Source: an uncultured bacterium (GTDB taxonomy: Bacteria; Patescibacteriota; Minisyncoccia; Minisyncoccales; JAQTVQ01). From it: a stretch of 10,191 bases of DNA. The stretch covers positions 1 to 10,191 of the forward strand of contig CAIMDX010000005.1 in the NCBI GenBank assembly GCA_903839905.1. The letters are read 5' to 3'. Every line of letters begins with the position of its first letter. Position 1 is the first letter of the stretch. The notes under the pieces were generated by a model that saw nothing but the letters and a program-made list of their open reading frames with translations, ran no database searches and was not told the origin of the DNA. Of this stretch, positions 1 through 5,699 are shown in pieces. Position numbers and translations under genes: made by a program.

Positions 1-1
1 A

Positions 2-124
2 ACGGTTAATGGAAAAATCATAGCACAAACATTCAATTTGGGCAACCCAAAAGTTAAAATCCCAATGACCAAATCCCAATGCCCAATCAAATCCCAAGCG
101 AAAAAATTGGTCATTGGGATTTAG
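2..124 (+). CDS. Possible C-terminal tail of an upstream gene (partial)
   Basis: This frame is open from the window edge to a TAG at 122-124. The first ~20 codons read like protein (TVNGKIIAQTFNLGNPKVKI). The remainder is translated from the CCCAAT/ATTGGG repeat block and carries no recognisable domain. If real, the upstream gene ends inside the repeat, and its last ~20 residues come from repeat DNA. The other two forward frames stop at 7-9 and 19-21, so the upstream gene could equally end there. I do not recognise the family. Confidence 0.3.
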   Translation, partial: TVNGKIIAQTFNLGNPKVKIPMTKSQCPIKSQAKKLVIGI

Positions 125-161
125 GATTTGGTTGGTCATTGGACATTGGGGTTTGGGATTT
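57..161. repeat. Low-complexity inverted repeat block (CCCAATGACC / GGTCATTGGG)
   Basis: A 16-base arm at 57-72 (AAATCCCAATGACCAA) is the exact reverse complement of 107-122, with a 34-base loop. Degenerate copies of the same word fill both sides: 72-97 in one orientation and 125-161 in the other. Blocks of this CCCAAT/ATTGGG type are, from memory, common between genes in Patescibacteria. The long stem could end transcription of the upstream gene, but no T-run follows it directly. Confidence 0.75.
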
Positions 162-185
162 ATTCAGGTTGGCTGGGGTTTATGT

Positions 186-191
186 TATAAT
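186..191 (+). promoter_or_regulatory. -10 box of ruvA promoter, near-leaderless
   Basis: A perfect TATAAT lies 8 bases before the ruvA ATG at 200, so transcription would begin at about 198-200. The mRNA would have essentially no 5' UTR and no Shine-Dalgarno site. No good -35 is visible at the right distance; the repeat block ends just upstream. Confidence 0.55.
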
Positions 192-199
192 TATAGTCA

Positions 200-760
200 A
201 TGTTTAACTATATTATCGGCACAGTCGCGGACAAGGACGCCAGAAAGGCCGTCTTGGAAAACCAGGGAATAGGGTTTGAGGTTTTTTGTTCGGCTAGAAC
301 ATTGGAGAGTTTGGTTATCGGACAAAAAACGAAGATTTATACTTTTCTAAATGTAAGCGATCGGGCCTTGGATCTTTATGGTTTTTTAACCAAAGAAGAG
401 CAAGATTCTTTTTACCTTTTAAATAATGTTTCCGGCATCGGCCCTAAGACAGCTTTAGGGCTGGCAGCCATCGGGCCAATGGACAAGATCAAAGACGATC
501 TGGAACATGGAAGGATCCCGTCCGATGTTAAAGGTTTGGGCCAAAAAAGATTGCAGAAAATTTTACTGGAATTGACCGGAAGGATCCAGGAGACTTCTAA
601 ACAAAAAAGCGGCAAGCCCGCAGTTCAAGATGATGCATTGGAAGCATTGGTAGTTTTAGGTTTTACCAGGCAGGAGGCTAAAGAAGCTTTGGCGAGTCTG
701 TCGCCGGATATGCAAGAAACAGAAGCCAGAGTAAAAGAAGCGTTAAAAAATTTGAAATGA
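200..760 (+). CDS. ruvA: Holliday junction branch migration protein RuvA
   Basis: RuvA binds the four-way Holliday junction as a tetramer and loads the RuvB motor for branch migration in recombinational repair. At 186 residues it is near the family length of about 190-200. Residues 1-65 form the N-terminal OB-fold (MFNYIIGTVADKD start). Residues ~70-135 carry the two helix-hairpin-helix motifs that hold DNA (NNVSGIGPKTALGL and VKGLGQKRLQKILLEL). After a short linker, residues ~143-186 form the C-terminal RuvB-interacting domain (DDALEALVVLGFTRQEAKEAL). The ATG at 200 sits just after a TATAAT box and gives the expected N-terminus. The stop TGA overlaps the next start as ATGA, so it is probably translationally coupled to the Mur ligase. 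Confidence 0.95.
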   Translation: MFNYIIGTVADKDARKAVLENQGIGFEVFCSARTLESLVIGQKTKIYTFLNVSDRALDLYGFLTKEEQDSFYLLNNVSGIGPKTALGLAAIGPMDKIKDDLEHGRIPSDVKGLGQKRLQKILLELTGRIQETSKQKSGKPAVQDDALEALVVLGFTRQEAKEALASLSPDMQETEARVKEALKNLK

Positions 761-2031
761 CAGCTAAAAATTTTATTAAAAAATTCGCTCCTAAATCCTT
801 GATCAGTTTGTACCATTTCAAACTGGCTTTTTTGGGCGCTTTGAGATACGGTTTTCCTTCTCGCCGGCTAGAAGTTATCGGCGTAACCGGCACCAGCGGC
901 AAGTCTACGACCGTTAATTTGATTTCAAATATTTTGGAAGAAGCGGGAGTGCTGACTGCCTCAACCTCGTCCATCAGATTCAGGATAAACGGAAAAGAGC
1001 AGCTCAACCTTTTAAAGATGACTATGCCCGGCCGCTGGCGTATTCAAAAGTTTTTAAAAGAAGCGGCTGATGCCGGCTGTAAAACGGCAATCGTGGAGGT
1101 TACTTCCGAGGGCATCAAACAACATCGTCATCAATTTATAAACTTCCGGATGGCGTTATTTAACAATCTCGCCTTAGAGCACATTGAATCCCATGGCAGT
1201 TTTGAGAACTACCGCAAGGCCAAAGAAAAACTCTTCCAAGCCGTCAAAGGGATCCATGTTCTTAATTTAGACGACGATAATGTTGAGCATTTTTTGAAAT
1301 ATCCGGCCCAAAAAAAATACGGTTATACCATTAAAGGAAAAACTGTAGGAGGAGTGGAAGTTATTTCTGCGAAAAATATTAAAAGCGTTGCCAAAGGGTC
1401 GGAGTTTGAAATTAGCGGAACAAAAATTTATTTGCCGCTTCAAGGAGATTTTAATGTTTGCAACGCCTTGGCCGCTATTTGCGTGGGTACGGCCAAAGGA
1501 ATTAGTTTGCCGATAATGAAAGCGGCGCTGGAAAAGACAGCGACAGTGCCGGGACATATGGAAGAAATAATTTCCGAGCCATTTTCCGTTTTTGTTGATT
1601 ATGCTTTTATTCCGAGCACTTTGGAAAAAGTCCAAGGGACCTTAAAGGCCAAGGCAGTCGCCAGGGGAGGCAAATTGATCGGAGTACTCGGATCTTGCGG
1701 CGGCGGCCGCGACAAATGGAAGCGGCCGGTTTTGGGAGAGATTGCCAAAAAATATTGTGATGAAATTATTATTACCAATGAAGATCCTTACGACGAAAAT
1801 CCGCAAGAGATTATTGACCAAGTGGCCAAAGGAGCAGGAGAAAAAGCCAGAAAAATATTGGACAGGCGTGAAGCAATCAGTCAGGCATTAAGGCTGGTCA
1901 AGCCAAATGATGTGGTTGTCTTGACCGGAAAGGGTTGCGAGCCCTGGATCTGCGTGACTGACGGCAAAAAGATTCCGTGGAATGAAAAGCAGGTTGCCTT
2001 AGAAGAATATCAAAAAAAATTTTCTAAATAA
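757..2031 (+). CDS. MurE-like Mur ligase lacking the N-terminal UDP-binding domain
   Basis: This is an ATP-dependent amide ligase of the Mur family, closest by motif to MurE, which adds the third residue of the peptidoglycan stem peptide in the cytoplasm. Visible features are the P-loop GTSGKST (residues 45-51), EVTSEGIKQHR (~112), NNLALEHIESHGSFENY (~136-152), and YRKAKEKLF, in which K156 aligns with the carbamylated lysine. The C-terminal domain has GSCGGGRDKWKRP and KGCEPW. The protein has 424 residues against ~490 for typical MurE: only ~40 residues precede the P-loop, so domain 1, which grips the UDP part, is missing. The DNPR motif that selects meso-diaminopimelate reads EDPY (342-345), and KGHE reads KGCE. 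Mur ligase activity is well supported; the exact substrate is not. The start overlaps the ruvA stop (ATGA). Confidence 0.85.
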   Translation: MTAKNFIKKFAPKSLISLYHFKLAFLGALRYGFPSRRLEVIGVTGTSGKSTTVNLISNILEEAGVLTASTSSIRFRINGKEQLNLLKMTMPGRWRIQKFLKEAADAGCKTAIVEVTSEGIKQHRHQFINFRMALFNNLALEHIESHGSFENYRKAKEKLFQAVKGIHVLNLDDDNVEHFLKYPAQKKYGYTIKGKTVGGVEVISAKNIKSVAKGSEFEISGTKIYLPLQGDFNVCNALAAICVGTAKGISLPIMKAALEKTATVPGHMEEIISEPFSVFVDYAFIPSTLEKVQGTLKAKAVARGGKLIGVLGSCGGGRDKWKRPVLGEIAKKYCDEIIITNEDPYDENPQEIIDQVAKGAGEKARKILDRREAISQALRLVKPNDVVVLTGKGCEPWICVTDGKKIPWNEKQVALEEYQKKFSK

Positions 2032-2044
2032 TTTTAAACCACAA

Positions 2045-2066
2045 GCTATCCACAGGATTTACACAA
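2045..2066. other. DnaA-box-like bases
   Basis: CTATCCACA (2045-2053) differs by one base from the DnaA box TTATCCACA, and a weaker TTTACACAA follows nearby. Only two degenerate copies exist, and there is no dnaA/dnaN gene or AT-rich unwinding region, so an origin is not supported. It may be part of an intergenic repeat. Confidence 0.2.
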
Positions 2067-2091
2067 TTATTCCTCTTCTTCTTCATAAAGT

Positions 2092-2120
2092 TTGACTTTT
2101 GCCGTTTTAAGCTCTAAAGT
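2092..2120 (+). promoter_or_regulatory. Candidate promoter of the small basic protein gene
   Basis: TTGACT (2092-2097) and TAAAGT (2115-2120) are separated by 17 bases, a sigma70-like arrangement with 5/6 and 4/6 matches. A start near 2127 would leave a leader of about 40 bases before the ATG at 2170. The TTG of this -35 box also opens a longer reading frame, which makes an upstream start at 2092 unlikely. Confidence 0.4.
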
Positions 2121-2169
2121 TGAGGAATTCAGAAGAGAGAGTATTATTAATAATTTTTTATTGAACATC

Positions 2170-2355
2170 ATGGAATTCACAAAACTCAATTTGCCAAAAA
2201 GCTTAAGCAATCATATCCGCAGAGAGAAAAACCGCATCCGCAAGCTAATCGGCAGCACGGCCGAAAAGAAAAAACTTATTGATGAACTTTACAAAAAAGT
2301 TTTAAAAATAAAAAAACCGGTTGTCGCTAAGAAAGAGAAACCGGCTAAAAAATAG
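2170..2355 (+). CDS. Small basic Lys-rich protein of unknown function
   Basis: A 61-residue protein starting MEFTKLNLPKSLSNHIRREK, with an amphipathic, strongly basic helical body and a Lys/Ala/Pro-rich tail (KKPVVAKKEKPAKK). It has no signal peptide, membrane segment, cysteine cluster or motif I recognise. The composition suggests binding to nucleic acid or the ribosome, but that is inference from charge only. The frame can be extended upstream to a TTG at 2092, but those 26 residues look random and that TTG coincides with a likely -35 box, so I prefer the ATG at 2170. No Shine-Dalgarno site is seen. A good terminator follows, so it is probably a single-gene transcript. Confidence 0.55.
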   Translation: MEFTKLNLPKSLSNHIRREKNRIRKLIGSTAEKKKLIDELYKKVLKIKKPVVAKKEKPAKK

Positions 2356-2374
2356 CTTTAACTATAATTTTTGT

Positions 2375-2407
2375 AAAACCGTGACCATTGATTGGCGCGG
2401 TTTTTTT
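2375..2407 (+). terminator. Rho-independent terminator
   Basis: AAAACCGTG pairs with CGCGGTTTT (2375-2383 with 2396-2404, one G-U pair), the inner CCA pairs with TGG, a single A bulges out, and the loop is 5 bases. A T-run at 2401-2407 follows. It ends transcription of the small basic protein gene. Confidence 0.85.
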
Positions 2408-2458
2408 GTTGCAACCTCTTATATAAAGGACGCTTTTTTGGTAAAATGTAGTTGTTAT

Positions 2459-2464
2459 TATAAT
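2459..2464 (+). promoter_or_regulatory. -10 box of the membrane protein gene, near-leaderless
   Basis: A perfect TATAAT lies 5 bases before the ATG at 2470, so the start of transcription would coincide with the start codon. The -35 region is only a weak TTGGTA (2438-2443) at short spacing. The layout matches that of ruvA. Confidence 0.5.
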
Positions 2465-2469
2465 TCAAT

Positions 2470-3036
2470 ATGGATATGGATAAGATATTAGAGGTATTAT
2501 TATTAATTTTGTTACATCTATTGGCCGCAGTGATTTGTGGTATTTTACTTTATTTTCTCCCCATACTCGGCTGGCTGTTGGTTCTATTAGCAATAATTTT
2601 TAGAGGGGCATTGAAAAAAAATACGAAAAATAAATTAAATTCTGAAGCTATCGCTGTATCTGCCATTCTTATTTTTTTTGTTACTATGTTCCTAATGACA
2701 CCTGATGGATATCCTTCAGCAGCTCAAAACGCTAAAATAGAATCTTACCTTGATCAGATGAAGACGACATTTACGGTTTATTATAATATTAATAAAGATA
2801 GTTATGCCGGAGTTGATAAAAATAGTGAGTATTTAATTCTTCAGAAAAAAATAGAAGATGTTTATGGAAATAGATGGACAGAGAATTATTATTCTGCCCA
2901 GATCAAAGAAAAAGAGTATTGTGTTAGAGCTAAATTACTTTCAAGAGATATCTATTGGTGCATAGACAGCAGGGGATATGAAGGCGAAGTCGCGAAGCAA
3001 TACTGCACCGCCGAGAAGCCGTACTGCGCGGAGTGA
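2470..3036 (+). CDS. Polytopic membrane protein with pilin-like external domain
   Basis: A 188-residue protein. Residues ~6-45 are one long hydrophobic stretch, enough for two membrane helices with a short turn. A basic cytoplasmic loop follows (KKNTKNK), then a third helix at ~58-76. By the positive-inside rule the remaining ~110 residues lie outside the cell. This part resembles the C-terminal domain of CPR type IV pilins: NAKIESYLDQM then TVYYNINKDSYAGV, then YCVRAKL, YWCIDSRGYEGE and YCTAEKPYC, with four cysteines that could form two disulfides. It lacks the prepilin cleavage motif (GFTLIE type), so it is not an ordinary pilin. The gene is more AT-rich than ruvA or the Mur ligase. It may be a minor pilus component or a membrane-tethered relative; the pilin resemblance is from memory. 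Confidence 0.7.
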   Translation: MDMDKILEVLLLILLHLLAAVICGILLYFLPILGWLLVLLAIIFRGALKKNTKNKLNSEAIAVSAILIFFVTMFLMTPDGYPSAAQNAKIESYLDQMKTTFTVYYNINKDSYAGVDKNSEYLILQKKIEDVYGNRWTENYYSAQIKEKEYCVRAKLLSRDIYWCIDSRGYEGEVAKQYCTAEKPYCAE

Positions 3037-3054
3037 GGTTATTTTTTCTGTTTT

Positions 3055-3099
3055 AATCGTATCATTTTGATACGATTAGGACGGGCAAATGATACGATT
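3055..3099. terminator. Palindromic hairpin with a third arm, between convergent genes
   Basis: AATCGTATCA (3055-3064) pairs perfectly with TGATACGATT (3068-3077) over a 3-base loop. A second copy of the right arm is at 3090-3099, so the left arm can pair with either. No strong T-run follows on either strand. The place between two converging genes suggests a two-way terminator or transcript-end stabiliser. Confidence 0.55.
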
Positions 3100-3106
3100 T
3101 TAATCC

Positions 3107-3134
3107 CTACGGATTCGTGTCAAAAAATTCGTAG
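3107..3134. terminator. Hairpin at the 3' end of elp3
   Basis: CTACGGATT (3107-3115) pairs with AATTCGTAG (3126-3134), 9 bp with one G-U pair and a 10-base loop. It lies 5 bases past the elp3 stop on the minus strand. There is no T-run after it, so termination may need both this and the neighbouring palindrome. Confidence 0.45.
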
Positions 3135-3139
3135 AGTGG

Positions 3140-4768
3140 CTATTCTTCAAGATTTTTCACCATATAAAGCTCTTTCAACTTGAAGCCTGATTTTTTGAAA
3201 TATTCTCTGGCGCCGACGGATGAGATAGCGGCCAATTTTTTTAGTTGGAATTCTTTTTTGCAGATTTTTTCCGCTTCCTTAATCATCTTTTGGCCTAGTC
3301 CTTTATGCTGGGCGGAAACTTTTTTGTTGCTGGAAATAGGGGTAAGCATGCCGTAAGTGTGCATTTCCCTGATCATTCCGGCATTCTCAAGAACTTTGAA
3401 AATCGGTTTTTGGTTTTTATCGTAAACAGACGACGGAATTCGTAGTCTTAATAAACTGAATATTTTTTCTCGGCTTTTATTTTCAAAACTTAAAAATATT
3501 TCCTGCCCGTTTGAAGCAGGGTAGTCGTGGCGGAAAAGGAAAACCTTTTCTTTGGGATCGTATTCTGATTTTATTTCCCGGCAACGAATACACTGGCATT
3601 TAAAGTTTTCGGCTTTGAGTTTTTTCTCAACAACTTGTCTTAAGTTGGAAATTTTGGCCGGTCCTTCCACGATGGTTTTTGAAGAGATGTCGCGGATGAC
3701 CCTTTCAATTCGCACATAGGGGGGCATTATTTTTTTAATCTTGACGATGGTATTGATTAGTTCGTCGGCGCTGCAAGGCTGGTATTTTTTATCAAGAAAC
3801 CATTGGAAAAGCGGCGCTTCTTTGACCAAGGCGCAAGGATAAATTTTTAAACTGTCCGGTTGGAAATCAGGGTTAGAGAAAAGTTCTTTGAACATCTCCG
3901 CGTCTCTTTCCGGGCTAGAGCCGGGAAGGTTCAACATCATCTGGTAGGAAATTTTAAAACCAGCGTCTTTTAATAAGCGGGTGGCTTTTATGGTTGAATC
4001 AACTAAATGTCCTCTATTATTAAGCTGTAAAACATCGTCGTAGATTGATTGTACTCCTAATTCAACTTTGGTGACGCCGTAAGATCTCAGTCTTTTTATT
4101 TCTTTTTCATCAATAAAATCCGGCCTGGTTTCAACGGATAGCCTGACGATCCGATGTTTTGCTTTCTCGTTTATTTTTTGCGATCTCTGCAGGTCGCGGC
4201 TTATCGGCCGTAATTTTAAATTTTCAATTTTCAATTTTGAATTCGCGTCATTGCACGCGTCAAAGCATTTTTTGATAAAGCTTTCCTGATAGGCTTTAGG
4301 ATAAAAGCTCCAAGTGCCGCCGATGATTCTTAGCTCTATTTTGTCAGTGGCATGGCCTTCGGCTTCCAGCATTTCCAGCCTTTGGCGCACTTGCAGATAA
4401 GAATCGTATTTCAGTTTTCTGGCGCGTTCCACTGCCGGTTCTCCCGAAAGGTAGCTTTTGGGGATGCCAGCTTCATTTGGGCAATAAAGGCAATTGCCAG
4501 GGCAGGGGTAAGGCTTGGTCAGAACCGAAACATTGACTATCCCGGAAAGGGAGCGGACCGGCCGGGTTTTTAAAATAATCTTCAATATTTTTGAAGGCTT
4601 GATGCTTTTGCTCAGCAATAATTCGTGATAAGCTTTGAGCAAATCCATATTGCTTGGACAGGGTATTTTGTAAAGTTTGGAATATTTTCTTTTGGCGCGT
4701 GCCAAATCTTCCAAGGTTTTAGCCTTGTCTTCCAATAAACTTTTGATTATAAGCTGGTTATTGTTCAT
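3140..4768 (-). CDS. elp3: Elp3-family tRNA wobble-uridine modification enzyme (radical SAM + GNAT)
   Basis: Elp3 uses acetyl-CoA and S-adenosylmethionine radical chemistry to put a carboxymethyl-type group on C5 of U34 in tRNA anticodons. The 542-residue protein has the N-terminal tRNA-binding region (residues ~1-75), then the 4Fe-4S motif CPGNCLYCP with C89, C93 and C96, typical Elp3 blocks EGHATDKIELRIIGGTW and RLSVETRPDFI, and KVELGVQSIYDDVL. The C-terminal GNAT domain (~435-542) includes the acetyl-CoA loop QHKGLGQKM (~487-495) and the ending GAREYFKKSGFKLKELYMVK. The ATG is 10 bp from the divergent methyltransferase start. Residues ~176-186 are encoded by an intergenic-type repeat. The family call is secure; activity without other Elongator subunits is known for bacterial and archaeal Elp3 and is assumed here. 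Confidence 0.93.
   Translation of the reverse strand: MNNNQLIIKSLLEDKAKTLEDLARAKRKYSKLYKIPCPSNMDLLKAYHELLLSKSIKPSKILKIILKTRPVRSLSGIVNVSVLTKPYPCPGNCLYCPNEAGIPKSYLSGEPAVERARKLKYDSYLQVRQRLEMLEAEGHATDKIELRIIGGTWSFYPKAYQESFIKKCFDACNDANSKLKIENLKLRPISRDLQRSQKINEKAKHRIVRLSVETRPDFIDEKEIKRLRSYGVTKVELGVQSIYDDVLQLNNRGHLVDSTIKATRLLKDAGFKISYQMMLNLPGSSPERDAEMFKELFSNPDFQPDSLKIYPCALVKEAPLFQWFLDKKYQPCSADELINTIVKIKKIMPPYVRIERVIRDISSKTIVEGPAKISNLRQVVEKKLKAENFKCQCIRCREIKSEYDPKEKVFLFRHDYPASNGQEIFLSFENKSREKIFSLLRLRIPSSVYDKNQKPIFKVLENAGMIREMHTYGMLTPISSNKKVSAQHKGLGQKMIKEAEKICKKEFQLKKLAAISSVGAREYFKKSGFKLKELYMVKNLEE
4212..4243. repeat. AT-rich CAATTTT repeat inside elp3
   Basis: The segment is built from tandem TTTTCAATTT-type units (three copies, the last running into TTTTGAATT). 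On the coding strand it encodes approximately SKLKIENLKLR. Words like this are usual between genes in CPR genomes. It sits in frame in a variable stretch of elp3, between the GGTW and ETRPDFI blocks. Confidence 0.5.
4725..4753 (+). promoter_or_regulatory. Promoter of the Trm9-like gene, inside the elp3 5' end
   Basis: TTGTCT (4725-4730) and TATAAG (4748-4753) are 17 bases apart and match the sigma70 consensus at 4/6 and 5/6. Transcription would begin near 4760, leaving about 19 bases of leader. It overlaps elp3 coding sequence because only 10 bp separate the two start codons. No equally good promoter for elp3 was seen on the minus strand. Confidence 0.5.
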
Positions 4769-4778
4769 ATCTTTTTCA

Positions 4779-5486
4779 ATGGAAAAATCTTTTGCCGAAT
4801 ATTTACTTAAAGAAGGGGCGAAAAATTATGATATCATCGCCTCTGATTATGCTCGCACGCGCCGTTATAATTCGCAAGACCTGATAGACTTAGCCGTTTT
4901 AGCTAAGCCCGGCGAAAAAGTTTTGGATTTGGGTTGCGCTAATGGCAGAATGATTGAGCTGTTTGATTCTAAAAATATAGACTATTACGGGGTTGATATC
5001 TCTGGAAAGCTTATTGAAATTGCCAAGAAGATTTATCCGTCCGGTCATTTCCAAGTTGCCGACGCTTTGAGCCTTCCCTTTGCCGATAACACTTTTGACA
5101 AGGTTTATTTTATTTCAGTTTTGCATCATATCCCTTCCGAGGAATTCCGGCAAAAATGCTTTAGCGAGATCAGCAGGGTTTTGAAGCCGAATGGCCAGTT
5201 GATTTTGAGAGTTTGGGATTTATTGAAAATAGACAAGGGAATGAATTTGCTTTTAAAATATTCTTTTTTGAAACTGGCCGGAAAAACAAAAATTGATTTT
5301 TTTGATCTAATGATGCCATGGAAAGACTTTCAGCAAAACCAAAAGGGAGAAAGATATTTCCATCTTTTCCGGATGGGGGAGTTGGAAAAACTGGCGAAAT
5401 CTGCAAATCTTAAAACGGAAAGAATTTGGCGCAACGGCAAAGGCAAGCTGGCGAATATATATATGATTGCCAAGAAGCCGAAATAA
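4779..5486 (+). CDS. Trm9/ALKBH8-type tRNA (carboxymethyluridine-34) methyltransferase-like protein
   Basis: A 235-residue class I SAM-dependent methyltransferase. It shows NYDIIASDYARTR (17-28), motif I VLDLGCANGRM (48-58), motif II YYGVDIS (69-75), DALSLPFADNTFD (95-107), SVLHHIPSEEFR (113-124), ISRVLKPNGQLILRVWD (131-147), then a late PW (180-181) and RYFHLFRMGELEKL (192-205). The RTR element, the VLHH block, the VWD end of the sheet, and PW followed by RY(F/Y)HLF match the Trm9/ALKBH8 family, which methylates cm5U34 to mcm5U34 in tRNA. The neighbouring elp3 would make the substrate, which supports the call. The frame extends upstream to 4677, but that part is antisense to elp3; the ATG at 4779 gives the natural start. 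A generic methyltransferase remains possible. tRNA-Arg follows after 5 bp. Confidence 0.8.
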   Translation: MEKSFAEYLLKEGAKNYDIIASDYARTRRYNSQDLIDLAVLAKPGEKVLDLGCANGRMIELFDSKNIDYYGVDISGKLIEIAKKIYPSGHFQVADALSLPFADNTFDKVYFISVLHHIPSEEFRQKCFSEISRVLKPNGQLILRVWDLLKIDKGMNLLLKYSFLKLAGKTKIDFFDLMMPWKDFQQNQKGERYFHLFRMGELEKLAKSANLKTERIWRNGKGKLANIYMIAKKPK

Positions 5487-5491
5487 AATTA

Positions 5492-5563
5492 GTCCCTGTG
5501 GTCCAACGGATAAGATAAGGGCCTCCGAAGCTCTAGATACAGGTCCGACTCCTGTCAGGGACA
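5492..5563 (+). tRNA. tRNA-Arg, anticodon CCG
   Basis: The full cloverleaf folds. The acceptor GTCCCTG (5492-5498) pairs with CAGGGAC (5556-5562), and the discriminator is A5563. D-stem GTCC/AGAT has three pairs and a C-A mismatch. Anticodon stem AGGGC/GCTCT closes the loop CTCCGAA, with anticodon CCG at 5525-5527 reading CGG. T-stem is ACAGG/CCTGT. A20 in the D-loop is the usual arginine identity base. CCA is not encoded. The T-loop is TCCGACT, with C where U55 is normally found. It lies 5 bp after the methyltransferase stop and may share its transcript. Confidence 0.93.
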
Positions 5564-5567
5564 CTAG

Positions 5568-5586
5568 ATTTTTGCGAAGCAAAAAT
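5568..5586 (+). terminator. Hairpin just after tRNA-Arg
   Basis: ATTTTTGC (5568-5575) pairs perfectly with GCAAAAAT (5579-5586) over a GAA loop. No T-run follows, so it may act in 3' processing rather than as a classic terminator. Confidence 0.45.
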
Positions 5587-5617
5587 AGTTGTTAGTTATC
5601 AGTTTTTAGTTTTTAGA
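5586..5617. repeat. Degenerate TTAGTTATCAGTTTTTAGT repeat
   Basis: Short tandem-like words (GTTAGTTATC, AGTTTTTAGTTTTTAG) of the low-complexity type seen between CPR genes. No gene is visible in it. Confidence 0.35.
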
Positions 5618-5660
5618 CAAGAGGCGGCTGTGGACGATAGCTTTTTAGAAGTGAGCGGCC

Positions 5661-5689
5661 TTGCTTTTAAAAAGTAGGTACGCTATAAT
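5661..5689 (+). promoter_or_regulatory. Promoter of the toxin-antitoxin operon
   Basis: TTGCTT (5661-5666) and TATAAT (5684-5689) are exactly 17 bases apart. Transcription would start near 5696, 4 bases before the ATG at 5700. The apparent TTG start at 5661 and the ATG at 5688 are therefore promoter bases, not codons. Antitoxins of this family often repress their own promoter here, but no clear operator palindrome was seen. Confidence 0.75.
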
Positions 5690-5699
5690 GTACTTAATT

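Noticed and set aside
1267..1635. Long minus-strand frame within the Mur ligase gene, and similar antisense frames elsewhere
   Set aside because: They lie opposite well-supported genes, have no domain or promoter, and look like shadows of the coding strand.
2045..2066. Replication origin suggested by DnaA-box-like bases
   Set aside because: Two degenerate boxes only, with no dnaA, dnaN or AT-rich cluster nearby. Chance or an intergenic repeat is more likely.
2092..2169. N-terminal extension of the small basic protein to a TTG start
   Set aside because: The TTG is the start of a plausible -35 box (TTGACT, 17 bases before TAAAGT), and the 26 extra residues show no pattern. The ATG at 2170 fits better.
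4677..4778. N-terminal extension of the methyltransferase to base 4677
   Set aside because: The added 34 residues are antisense to the elp3 N-terminus and contain the likely promoter. The Trm9-like region begins just after the ATG at 4779.
5661..5699. Antitoxin start at TTG 5661 or ATG 5688
   Set aside because: TTGCTT at 5661 and TATAAT at 5684 are promoter elements with 17-base spacing, and MTTIKTT from 5700 is the usual Phd/YefM N-terminus.
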